DNA of 9,261 bases from T1Sed10-7 sp040904745 (GCA_040904745.1 JBBDSW010000054.1:1-9261), one strand, 5' to 3'; shown: positions 1 to 5,990, counted from the stretch's first letter. Translations and numbers: made by a program. Notes: generated by a model not told the origin, from the letters alone.

Positions 1-57
1 TAGAGCGTCGGTTTCCTAAACCGTGCGTCGCAGGTTCGATTCCTGCCGGGGGCGCCA
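1..57 (+). tRNA. tRNA-Arg (anticodon CCT), 5' truncated by window edge
   Basis: The 3' part of a tRNA is readable. The end of the D stem is GAGC (3-6). The anticodon arm is 8-24, with the seven-base loop TTCCTAA at 13-19 and anticodon CCT at 15-17, reading AGG. The T arm has stem GCAGG, loop TTCGATT and stem CCTGC (30-46). It is followed by the acceptor strand (47-53), discriminator G (54) and a genome-encoded CCA (55-57). The outermost anticodon-stem pair is a U-U mismatch (8/24), which is tolerated in real tRNAs. The 5' acceptor strand and most of the D arm lie outside the window, so acceptor pairing cannot be checked. No integrase or repeated copy of the tRNA 3' end is visible, so there is no sign that it served as an integration site here. 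Confidence 0.93.
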
Positions 58-63
58 GTGCGA

Positions 64-75
64 TGTCGCGCGACA
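64..75. repeat. 12-bp perfect palindrome between tRNA-Arg and the PPOX gene
   Basis: TGTCGCGCGACA is self-complementary over its full length and starts seven bases after the tRNA CCA. A second weak hairpin (CGTCCG / TGGACG, 90-106, one G-U pair) follows. There is no T-run after either, so they are poor intrinsic terminators. They may aid tRNA 3'-end formation or form an operator for the gene at 140. Chance is a real alternative in such GC-rich DNA. Confidence 0.3.
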
Positions 76-139
76 CGGTCTGCATGTCTCGTCCGCCCGG
101 TGGACGCCGGATCCGCGGGGCCTGTGGCACCCTCCTCGC

Positions 140-565
140 ATGGAGATCATGACGAACGAGGAGCGCCGCGCTTTCCTGGCCGAAGGCGCGCGGACGGCGT
201 CGCTGGCGACGGTCCGGGCCGATGGCCGACCCCACGTGGCTCCGATCTGGTTCCTGCCCGACCGGGACGACGTGGTGTTCACCACCTGGCACGAGACCGT
301 GAAGGGAAGGAACCTGCGTCGCGACCCCCGCGCCAGCTGCAGCGTGGACGACCCGCGGTTCCCGTTCTCTTTCGTGGTGCTCGAAGGAACGTGCACCGTC
401 ACCGAGGACCTGGCAGAGCTGGGCACGTGGGCCCACCGCATCGCGGCGCGCTACGTTCCCGCGGCGCAGGCGGACGACTTCGGGCGGCGCAACGCCGTCG
501 CCGGCGAGCTCCTGGTCCGCCTGACCCCGACCCGGATCACCGCCCAGCGGGCCATCGCCGACTGA
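140..565 (+). CDS. PPOX-class (pyridoxamine 5'-phosphate oxidase-like) putative F420-dependent oxidoreductase
   Basis: This 141-residue protein has the single split-barrel fold of the PPOX/flavin-reductase superfamily. The order of elements is typical: an N-terminal helix (EERRAFLAEG, 6-15), a beta strand with SLATVRADGRPHVAPIWF (21-38), a TTWHETVKGRNLRRDP segment (48-63) whose Lys55 and Asn58 lie where family members contact cofactor phosphate, then a strand rich in aromatic residues and FVVLEGT. Length and motifs fit the small actinobacterial Rv1155-type enzymes, cytoplasmic dimers that use the deazaflavin F420 (some use FMN or bind haem). The substrate cannot be predicted. Two starts are possible: ATG 140, or ATG 149, which has a GGAG at 142-145 that sits too close. 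I chose 140; neither has a good ribosome-binding site, so a leaderless transcript is possible. The reading frame stays open upstream into the tRNA, which excludes a longer start. The next gene follows after 30 bases and may be co-transcribed. Confidence 0.87.
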   Translation: MEIMTNEERRAFLAEGARTASLATVRADGRPHVAPIWFLPDRDDVVFTTWHETVKGRNLRRDPRASCSVDDPRFPFSFVVLEGTCTVTEDLAELGTWAHRIAARYVPAAQADDFGRRNAVAGELLVRLTPTRITAQRAIAD

Positions 566-580
566 GCGGGTCCCATCGCG

Positions 581-587
581 AAGGGAG
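581..587 (+). promoter_or_regulatory. Shine-Dalgarno site for the GTG start at 596
   Basis: AAGGGAG lies eight bases before the GTG at 596. It fixes the start of the small membrane protein, which has no ATG near its N-terminus. Confidence 0.7.
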
Positions 588-595
588 TCGCCCCC

Positions 596-1045
596 GTGCG
601 CACCTGGTCCCGCCGCCGCTGGCTGGCAGCTGCCGCAGCCACGGGTGGCGCGCTGCTCGTCCTGGGCCTGCCGACCGCGATCATCCCGAACCCGGTGTTC
701 GCCCGGCAGATCGAGGCGCCGGGCTGGAGCTACCTCGCCTTCGCCGTCACGGCCGTGCTCACGGGACTCCTCCTCGCCACCTACGTCCGCGAGGACGAGC
801 CCGAAGAGGTAGCAAGGGACGACGCGAAGCGGTTCACCGTGGGCGGGCTCCTGGCGTTCTTCGCCATCGGCTGCCCGACCTGCAACAAGCTCGTGCTGAT
901 CGCGCTCGGCACCAGCGGGGCGATCACCTGGTTCGAACCCGTCCAGCCGTTCCTCGCGGTCGGCGGAATCGGGGTGCTCGGCTACGCCCTGCGTCGACGC
1001 CTGCGCAACGAGGCCAGCTGCGAGGTCCCCGCGGCGAAGGTGTGA
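596..1045 (+). CDS. Small four-helix membrane protein with an intramembrane CPTC motif; function unknown
   Basis: This 149-residue protein has a basic N-terminus (RRRW, 6-9) and four likely transmembrane helices at about 10-32, 43-63, 80-105 and 112-132. The loop after helix 2 is acidic (REDEPEEVARDD). The third hydrophobic segment holds GCPTCNK (92-98), a CxxC pair, followed by the small-residue stretch ALGTSGA (103-109). The tail is basic (RRRLR) and carries one more Cys (142). CxxC at the membrane suggests thiol-disulfide exchange or metal binding, as in quinone-linked or CcdA-like proteins, but the protein is too short for VKOR and lacks its other motifs. I believe similar actinobacterial membrane proteins with a GCPxCNK signature exist, without an assigned role. 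It starts with GTG 30 bases after the PPOX gene and has a good ribosome-binding site, so the two may form an operon. It converges on the epimerase gene with a 25-base gap. Confidence 0.82.
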   Translation: MRTWSRRRWLAAAAATGGALLVLGLPTAIIPNPVFARQIEAPGWSYLAFAVTAVLTGLLLATYVREDEPEEVARDDAKRFTVGGLLAFFAIGCPTCNKLVLIALGTSGAITWFEPVQPFLAVGGIGVLGYALRRRLRNEASCEVPAAKV

Positions 1046-1070
1046 CGGGCACCCGAGGCCGGAACGTCGC

Positions 1071-1760
1071 TCAGCCCGGGTACCAGACCCGCCGGGGATC
1101 ATCGGCCGCGCGTTCGAAGTCCCACGCCTCGTCGACCAGGCGCGCGAGGTCGTAGCGCGGCCGCCAGCCGAGCAGCGACTTGGCCTTGGTGTCGTCCAGC
1201 CACGTCGAGTGGTACGTCGTGACGACATCGACCGACGGGAGCCCGCGGGTCTCCTGCAGGTAGCCGGCCAGGGCGCGGTAGTCGACGGGCTCGTCCATGC
1301 AGACGTGCATGGTCTCCTGCCGCGCGTCCGGGTGATCGAGGGCGAGAAGCATGGCTTCGACCAGATCGTTGACGTGGACGAAGTTGCGGGTGATGGCGTT
1401 GCCGTCCGCATCGCAGAGCACCGGGATGGCACCCACGCGCACGTACTCATCGGCGGCGGCCTCGCCAACCAACTCCCGCCAGGACGGCCCACCGAACTGG
1501 TCCTCCCCGAAGGACAGCGAGGCACGGAAGTCGTCCTTCTCCATGATCCACGGTGCCCTGAGGCAGCAGCCATCCAGGTCGTACTGGATCTGGAACTGCT
1601 CGAGCATGACCTCCTCGAGGACCTTCGACAGGGCGTAGCACCCGGGGTAGGCCTCATGCGGGTGCTGCTCGGTGACGGGCGCGCCCCGCGGGTAGAAGAA
1701 GTGCCCGATCGCAGCGTCACCGCCGAGCAGGACGAACCGCTGGAAGTCGGCGTTCGCGCG
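1071..1760 (-). CDS. NAD(P)-dependent sugar epimerase/dehydratase (extended SDR), 5' part missing in N gap
   Basis: About 229 C-terminal residues are visible, reading from the gap edge at 1760 to a TGA at 1071-1073. The first visible segment (FVLLGGDAAIGHF) matches the strand that precedes the active site in GalE-like extended SDRs. It is followed by the catalytic YALSK (YxxxK), then CCLRAPWIM, the substrate-domain signature RNFVHVNDLVEAMLLAL, and a late DDTKAKSLLGWRP motif typical of nucleotide-sugar and sugar-acid epimerases. The C-terminus ends in WYPG. The Rossmann GxxGxxG and about 100 N-terminal residues should lie upstream and are not present, because the gene runs into 100 N. The substrate is not readable. 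A role in sugar or sugar-acid metabolism is family-level inference. It lies on the same strand as metG, but co-transcription cannot be judged across the gap. Confidence 0.85.
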   Translation of the reverse strand, partial: RANADFQRFVLLGGDAAIGHFFYPRGAPVTEQHPHEAYPGCYALSKVLEEVMLEQFQIQYDLDGCCLRAPWIMEKDDFRASLSFGEDQFGGPSWRELVGEAAADEYVRVGAIPVLCDADGNAITRNFVHVNDLVEAMLLALDHPDARQETMHVCMDEPVDYRALAGYLQETRGLPSVDVVTTYHSTWLDDTKAKSLLGWRPRYDLARLVDEAWDFERAADDPRRVWYPG

Positions 1761-1860
1761 NNNNNNNNNNNNNNNNNNNNNNNNNNNNNNNNNNNNNNNN
1801 NNNNNNNNNNNNNNNNNNNNNNNNNNNNNNNNNNNNNNNNNNNNNNNNNNNNNNNNNNNN
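1761..1860. other. Assembly gap, exactly 100 N
   Basis: A run of exactly 100 N is a common placeholder for a scaffold join of unknown length. It hides the 5' end of the epimerase gene and the body of whatever gene starts at 1868. The true distance is probably larger than 100 bases. Confidence 0.97.
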
Positions 1861-1879
1861 GAGGGCACCGGTCTTCCTT
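1861..1879 (-). promoter_or_regulatory. Ribosome-binding site and GTG start of a gene lost in the gap, downstream of metG
   Basis: On the minus strand, 12 bases after the metG stop codon, AAGGAAG (1873-1879) is followed by a GTG at 1868-1866. There are six bases between its GGA and the GTG. This is a well-formed translation start. Only GTG CCC TC is visible before the N run. By the usual gene order metG-tatD in Actinobacteria, the gene could be tatD, or it could be the epimerase seen on the other side of the gap. With the N count as given the GTG is in frame with the epimerase, but that means little because the gap size is arbitrary. Confidence 0.45.
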
Positions 1880-1891
1880 GATCTGGAGCGT

Positions 1892-3616
1892 TCAGCTCTC
1901 GTCGTCCCCGGGGAGCTCCACCTTGGCGAACAGGCGGGACGGTGTCCCGAGCGTGGTACCGGCCAGGATCTCCGGGCGACTCCAGCCGCCGGCGACCATG
2001 TCGCCGGTGCCCCCGAGCCAGCCGTCCAGCTTCGCCGCGGCGAAGGGCAGGTACGGGGCGAGTCCGACGTTCAGGCCCGCGATCGCTTGCAGCGCCGTCC
2101 ACAGCGTCGTGGCCGTGCGTTCCCGATCGGTCTTCGCCGTCTTCCAGGGCTCGCGGGCGTTGAGGTAGATGTTGGCCGCCTGCGCGCCGGCCATCACCTC
2201 CTTGAGCGCCCGTCGCAGCTCGACCTGCTCGAGCAGCTCGGCCTCCGAAACGAGACGCTGGTCGACAGCGGCTAGCAGCGCCTCGTCCTCCGCGTCGAGT
2301 GGGCCGGGCTCCGGCACCACGCCGTCGAAGTTCTTGCCCGTCATCGCGAGCACGCGGTTGACGAGGTTGCCCCAGGTAGCCACCAGCTCGTCGTTGACGC
2401 GACGCACGAGTTCCTCATCGGTGAGATCAACGTCGTTGTACTCCGGCAGGTTGGTGGCCAGTGCGTAGCGGAGCTCGTCGGGACCGAACACCTCGAGGTA
2501 GTCGAGGACGGCGCGGCCGACGCCGAGCGACTTCGAGGCCTTCTCCCCCTTGAACGTGACGTACTGGTTCGCGGGCACGTTGGTCGGCAGGTTGAGCTCG
2601 GGCCGACCCATCAACTGAGCCGGCCAGTAGACGGCGTGGAAGGGGATGTTGTCCTTCCCGATGAAGTAGTAGCTCTCGGCCGCCGGGTCCTCCCACCACG
2701 CACGCCAGGCCTCCGGATCGCCCTGACGCTGCGCCCACTCCTTCGAGGCCGACAGGTAGCCGATGACGGCTTCGAACCAGACGTAGACCCGCTTGTCCTG
2801 GGCATCGGCGAGCCCGAGATCGTCGGGGATCGGGACCCCCCAGTGGATGTCGCGGGTGACGGCCCGGTCGTGCAGGCCCTCACGCACGAACCCCTGTGCC
2901 CAGTTGATGACGTGGTTGCGCCAGCCTTCCCGAGAGGCGAGGTAGCGCTGCACCTCACCCTGCAGCTTGGAGAGCAGGATGAACAGGTGCTCGGTGGCCC
3001 GCGGCTCCGGTGTGGCGCCGGTCAGCTTGGAGCGCGGCTCGATCAGGTCGATCGGGTCGAGCGTCTTCCCACAGGTGTCGCACTGATCCCCGCGCGCATC
3101 GCTCGCACCACAGTGCGGGCAGGTCCCCTCGACGTAGCGGTCCGGGAGGAAGCGTTCGGCCTCCGGGTCGTAGAACTGGTCGGTGGTACGGGCCTCGAGG
3201 TAGCCGTGATCGGCCAGCCCTCGGAAGATCTCGCCCACGACCTCCCGGTGGTTGTCGGTCATCGTCGTGGTGAACAGATCGAAGCCGATACCGAGCCGCT
3301 CCCACTGCTCGTGGAAGCGCGGGTTGAAGCGCTCGACGATCTCGGCCGGAGTGACGCCTTCCTGGTCGGCGAGCACCGTGATCGGTGTCCCGTGGGCATC
3401 GGTGCCGGAGACCATCAGCACCCGGTTGCCCGCGATGCGGTGGTAGCGGGCGAAGATGTCGGACGGCAGGTAACAGCCGGCGATATGCCCGAGGTGCGAC
3501 AGACCGTTGGCGTAGGGCCAGGCCACGGCCACGAGCACGTGGCGCCCGGAGTCGGCACGCTCGGTGTCGGGGGCACCGGCGGTCACCGGCGCGGGAGGTG
3601 TGGTGGGAGCGTTCAT
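1892..3616 (-). CDS. metG: Methionyl-tRNA synthetase
   Basis: This 574-residue class I synthetase charges tRNA-Met, including the initiator, in the cytoplasm. After a Pro/Thr-rich tail of about 24 residues come the first catalytic half with WPYANG and the HIGH-type motif HLGH (41-44). Next are GTDAHG (71-76), then a connective domain with one zinc knuckle: CPHC (166-169) and CDTC (179-182). YVWFEAVIGY (278-287), the KMSKS-type motif KASKS (359-363) and the alpha-helical anticodon-binding domain follow. It ends after that domain at about 574 residues and lacks the C-terminal Trbp111-like dimerisation domain. The HLGH and KASKS forms with the NG-HxGH-AG and PSDxFARYHR context are typical of actinobacterial and archaeal-like MetRS. 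The ATG at 3616 has no ribosome-binding site but has a -10 hexamer at the right distance for a leaderless start. It is divergent from the hydrolase gene (87-base spacer) and followed by another translation start at 1868. Confidence 0.97.
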   Translation of the reverse strand: MNAPTTPPAPVTAGAPDTERADSGRHVLVAVAWPYANGLSHLGHIAGCYLPSDIFARYHRIAGNRVLMVSGTDAHGTPITVLADQEGVTPAEIVERFNPRFHEQWERLGIGFDLFTTTMTDNHREVVGEIFRGLADHGYLEARTTDQFYDPEAERFLPDRYVEGTCPHCGASDARGDQCDTCGKTLDPIDLIEPRSKLTGATPEPRATEHLFILLSKLQGEVQRYLASREGWRNHVINWAQGFVREGLHDRAVTRDIHWGVPIPDDLGLADAQDKRVYVWFEAVIGYLSASKEWAQRQGDPEAWRAWWEDPAAESYYFIGKDNIPFHAVYWPAQLMGRPELNLPTNVPANQYVTFKGEKASKSLGVGRAVLDYLEVFGPDELRYALATNLPEYNDVDLTDEELVRRVNDELVATWGNLVNRVLAMTGKNFDGVVPEPGPLDAEDEALLAAVDQRLVSEAELLEQVELRRALKEVMAGAQAANIYLNAREPWKTAKTDRERTATTLWTALQAIAGLNVGLAPYLPFAAAKLDGWLGGTGDMVAGGWSRPEILAGTTLGTPSRLFAKVELPGDDES

Positions 3617-3628
3617 AGGCCGAGCCTA
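3616..3628 (-). promoter_or_regulatory. Probable leaderless promoter of metG (-10 hexamer TAGGCT)
   Basis: On the minus strand TAGGCT (3628-3623) matches the actinobacterial TANNNT -10 element and is followed by exactly six bases before the A of the metG ATG. This places transcription initiation at or next to the start codon. No Shine-Dalgarno sequence is present. A -35 match is weak (TCGAGC, 15 bases upstream). Confidence 0.5.
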
Positions 3629-3669
3629 CCGATGCACCACGGTGCTCGACCGCGCGCGGCCGGATGCGT

Positions 3670-3686
3670 CCGAGCCGGGGGCTCGG
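3670..3686 (+). promoter_or_regulatory. 7-bp perfect hairpin upstream of the hydrolase start
   Basis: CCGAGCC (3670-3676) and GGCTCGG (3680-3686) form a perfect stem with a three-base loop, 17 bases before the ATG at 3704. Its 3' arm overlaps GGCGGA (3685-3690), the only Shine-Dalgarno-like stretch, at a long spacing of 13 bases. If transcription starts upstream of it, it could limit translation. As DNA it could be a divergent operator between metG and the hydrolase. Neither role is shown. Confidence 0.35.
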
Positions 3687-3703
3687 CGGATCCGAACCCT
3701 ACG

Positions 3704-4675
3704 ATGACGCCAACCCACCGCCTGCTGCTGACCGGTTCCCTGGTCGCGCTCGTGCTCGGAGGTCCGCTCGTCGTGCCCGCATCCGAGAGCGCCACGCGCG
3801 GTCACCGGGACCTCGCCTATCCCGACAGTCGCTTCGAGCGGCTCGCCGGGGTCGACGTCCATCACCTCGACGCTGGCTCGAGCGACGGCGAGACCCTCCT
3901 GCTCTCCCACCACTTCTACGGCAGCGCGCCCACGTGGCGGAAGGTCGTCGACCGACTCCAGGACCGCCACCGCCTGGTCGCCTTCGACCGGCCCGGGTTC
4001 GGGCTGACCGAGCGCGTGGACCGGCAGCACTGGGACGGGGCCAACCCCTACACCCGCGACGCGGCCGCGAGGATCGGATGGGAGCTCCTCGACCACCTCG
4101 ACGTCGAGGAGGCCGTCCTCGTCGGCTCCTCGGCTGGCGGCACGAACGTGCTGGAGATGTACGCCCGCCAGCCGGCTCGGGTCCGGGCGCTGGTGCTCGT
4201 CAGCCCGGCGATCACGGGCGACGTCGGACCGCCCGATCCGCTGCGGCCGCTGCTGCGCTCGCCACAGGCCCGTCGGCTCGCGCCCCATGCGATCCGCCGG
4301 CTCGTCGGCGAGGTGGACGCCGCGCGGGTCGGTGCATCCTGGGCCGACCCTGCTCGTGCCACCGAGAGCGATGCGGAGCCCTACCAGCGGATGCTCGAGG
4401 TCGAGGGGTGGGAACGAGGCTTCTGGGAGGCCATCACCGCCGAGGCGAGTCCCGATCTCTCCGACCTCCTCCCGCGGATCGAGGTCCCCGTCCTTCTCGT
4501 CACGGGTGGAGCCGATCGGGTGATCGCACCACGGTCCTCGCAGAGGACCGCCGAGGTGATCCCGCAAGCCCGCTTCGAACGCCTCGACGACTGCGGCCAC
4601 ACCCCCCAGGAGGAGTGCCCCGAGCGCCTCGCGATGCTGATCGCGGACTTCCTCACCGGGCTCGACGGGCGCTGA
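3704..4675 (+). CDS. Alpha/beta hydrolase, probably secreted
   Basis: This 323-residue protein begins with a likely Sec signal sequence: MTPTHR, then a hydrophobic stretch at 7-25 and a small-residue region (PASESA), with cleavage perhaps near 26-30. There is no lipobox, so it is probably released or kept as an N-terminal anchor. The mature part is a standard alpha/beta hydrolase: LLLSHHFYGSAPTW (65-78, oxyanion region), FDRPGFGLT (94-102), nucleophile elbow GSSAGG with Ser143, a cap of about residues 168-250, then Asp271 in TGGADRV and His299 in CGHTPQEE. The triad is complete. The fold suits an esterase, lipase or C-C hydrolase and the substrate cannot be told. The ATG at 3704 is chosen because it gives the signal peptide; the frame is open far upstream, antisense to metG, but that part is not coding. 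It is divergent from metG and convergent with the DUF4032 gene. Confidence 0.9.
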   Translation: MTPTHRLLLTGSLVALVLGGPLVVPASESATRGHRDLAYPDSRFERLAGVDVHHLDAGSSDGETLLLSHHFYGSAPTWRKVVDRLQDRHRLVAFDRPGFGLTERVDRQHWDGANPYTRDAAARIGWELLDHLDVEEAVLVGSSAGGTNVLEMYARQPARVRALVLVSPAITGDVGPPDPLRPLLRSPQARRLAPHAIRRLVGEVDAARVGASWADPARATESDAEPYQRMLEVEGWERGFWEAITAEASPDLSDLLPRIEVPVLLVTGGADRVIAPRSSQRTAEVIPQARFERLDDCGHTPQEECPERLAMLIADFLTGLDGR

Positions 4676-4691
4676 ACGGGACGCCAGCGCC
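4668..4691. terminator. Weak hairpin between convergent hydrolase and DUF4032 genes
   Basis: GGCGCT (4668-4673) and AGCGCC (4686-4691) can pair with a 12-base loop, overlapping the end of the hydrolase gene in the 23-base space between two convergent stops. There is no T-run. It could serve as a shared terminator, but a 6-bp stem in this composition is close to chance. Confidence 0.22.
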
Positions 4692-4698
4692 GGGCCCC

Positions 4699-5973
4699 TC
4701 AGAGCAGCTCGTCCGCATCCTCCGGATCGTCGTGAGCGACCTCGAGATGCCCCTCGGCCGGTGAGACGAGTCGCTCGTCAGGCAGTACCGCCAGGATCTC
4801 GGCGACGTAGCGGTGCGCAGCATCGGTGAGGCCCATGTCCCGGCCTTCCTGCGTGGACCACTTGTGCCACAGATCGAGGACCTCGTGGAAGACCTCGGCC
4901 GGCTCGCGGCGCCCACGCAGCTCCTCCGGGACGATGTCGACGACGGGGTCGAAGGACCGTTCCAACCAGCGATGGGCGATGAGGGACTCGGGCATCGGGC
5001 GGCCCTCCTCCTGCTGGAGCCAGGCGCCGAAGTTGTGGATGTCGTTGAGCAGCCGACGGGCCTGGTTGTCCTGCACGTCCAGGCCGGTCAGGTGCTGGAG
5101 GATCCGGCGGTACCGCCCGGGCTCGACGACCGCGGTGTGCAGGCGCATGCGGGTCTCGCCAGGCTCGTCCTGCACGAGTTCGAGCTCCTCGACGTCGTAG
5201 CCGAGGTCGTTGATGCGGCGCAGACGCTCGTGGATACGGTGCCGCTCGTCGTCCGCGAAGACCTCATCGCGGGTCAGCTCCGACCACAGGTGGCCGTAGC
5301 GATCCCGGAGCTCCAGCCCGAGCTCGAAGGGATCCACATCAGCTGAGAGGACCCCCGCCGCTTGGAGGTCGAGCAACTCGCCGGCGCACTTCTCGACCGC
5401 GAGCTCGACGTCCATCTCGCGCTGACCGGGTGAGAGCTCGTCGTGGAGCTCACCCGTCTCGGTGTCGACGAGGTAGGCCGAGAGGCTCCCGGCGTCCCGA
5501 CGGAACAGCGTGTTGGAGAGCGAGCAATCACCCCAGTAGAACCCGTTGAGGTGGATACGGACCAGGAGGTGCACCAAGGCATCCAGCATGGGATCGCGGA
5601 TCGTCCGTTGTTCCTGCCGGAGGAACAGCAGCCGGTAGGGGACCGAGTACTCCAGATGCTCGGTGATCAGGACCGCCTCGAGGGGCTCACCCTCCGCAGT
5701 GACGCGCAGGGTGACGACCCCGACGACATCGACGACCGGAACGGCCTCCTCCTTGAGGTGGCGCAGGAACCGCCACTCGCGCTGGGCGTAACGCCGTGGG
5801 AGCTCCTTGAGGTGGTAGAGGCGGCCGTCGTACTCCACGGTGCGCACGACGTGGCGGTGGATGCCCATCGGCATCTCCACGAGCCGGTCGTTCGTCCAGT
5901 CGGCCAGTGGCTCGTCCCACGGCAGATCGAGGAAGTCGGGGTGGCCCGTCCGCGCGGTCAACTGGAAGCGCAC
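4699..5973 (-). CDS. DUF4032 domain protein with a kinase-like N-terminal half
   Basis: This 424-residue soluble protein has two parts. Residues 1 to about 190 resemble the lipopolysaccharide-kinase (Kdo/WaaP-like) branch of the protein-kinase fold. There is a conserved Lys56 in YHLKELPR, a hinge-like LITEHLEYS (102-110), then a catalytic-loop equivalent with RIHLNGFYWGDCSLSN (139-154: His141, Asp149, Asn154). A metal-binding equivalent follows in YLVDTETGE (167-175, Asp170), where DTE stands in place of DFG. No glycine-rich loop is obvious. Residues from about 195 to 400 match what I recall of DUF4032, mostly known from Actinobacteria and without a known role; it includes LHTAVVEPGRYRRILQHLTG and LNDIHNFGAWLQQ. 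The residue pattern allows kinase activity, but the substrate is unknown. The GTG start at 5973 is supported by GGAGGGG (5984-5990) ten bases upstream. It is monocistronic by position: convergent with the hydrolase, and separated from the sugar operon by a strong hairpin. Confidence 0.87.
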   Translation of the reverse strand: MRFQLTARTGHPDFLDLPWDEPLADWTNDRLVEMPMGIHRHVVRTVEYDGRLYHLKELPRRYAQREWRFLRHLKEEAVPVVDVVGVVTLRVTAEGEPLEAVLITEHLEYSVPYRLLFLRQEQRTIRDPMLDALVHLLVRIHLNGFYWGDCSLSNTLFRRDAGSLSAYLVDTETGELHDELSPGQREMDVELAVEKCAGELLDLQAAGVLSADVDPFELGLELRDRYGHLWSELTRDEVFADDERHRIHERLRRINDLGYDVEELELVQDEPGETRMRLHTAVVEPGRYRRILQHLTGLDVQDNQARRLLNDIHNFGAWLQQEEGRPMPESLIAHRWLERSFDPVVDIVPEELRGRREPAEVFHEVLDLWHKWSTQEGRDMGLTDAAHRYVAEILAVLPDERLVSPAEGHLEVAHDDPEDADELL

Positions 5974-5983
5974 GTGACGTCAT

Positions 5984-5990
5984 CCCCTCC
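5984..5990 (-). promoter_or_regulatory. Shine-Dalgarno site for the DUF4032 gene
   Basis: GGAGGGG on the minus strand lies ten bases before the GTG at 5973. A competing ATG at 5983 directly abuts the site in another frame and opens only a 98-codon frame, so the GTG is the real start. Confidence 0.6.

Noticed and set aside
1..139. tRNA-Arg as an integration site for a genomic island
   Set aside because: There is no integrase, no repeat of the tRNA 3' end and no change in composition in the window. The following genes look chromosomal.
1046..1081. Possible bidirectional terminator between the membrane-protein and epimerase stops (ACCCG/CGGGT, CGGG-CA-CCCG)
   Set aside because: The stems are only 4-5 bp, with an unsuitable loop and no T-run. 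It cannot be distinguished from chance.
58..1155. A 365-codon plus-strand frame spanning the PPOX and membrane-protein genes
   Set aside because: The Arg/Pro/Gly-rich translation without motifs is an out-of-frame shadow of two recognisable genes.
1861..2102. An upstream extension of the epimerase frame across the N gap into metG
   Set aside because: The residues before the gap are antisense-frame noise over metG. The continuity is created by N codons.
2636..3703. A long plus-strand open frame antisense to metG that reads in frame into the hydrolase, suggesting a 679-residue fusion
   Set aside because: It is the complement of a well-conserved metG. Its residues show no domain, and the hydrolase has its own ATG with a signal peptide at 3704. 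Stop-free antisense frames are expected at this GC content.
3626..4600. A minus-strand open frame of 324 codons opposite the hydrolase
   Set aside because: It has no recognisable motif, and the opposite strand encodes a complete catalytic triad. It is a codon-bias shadow.
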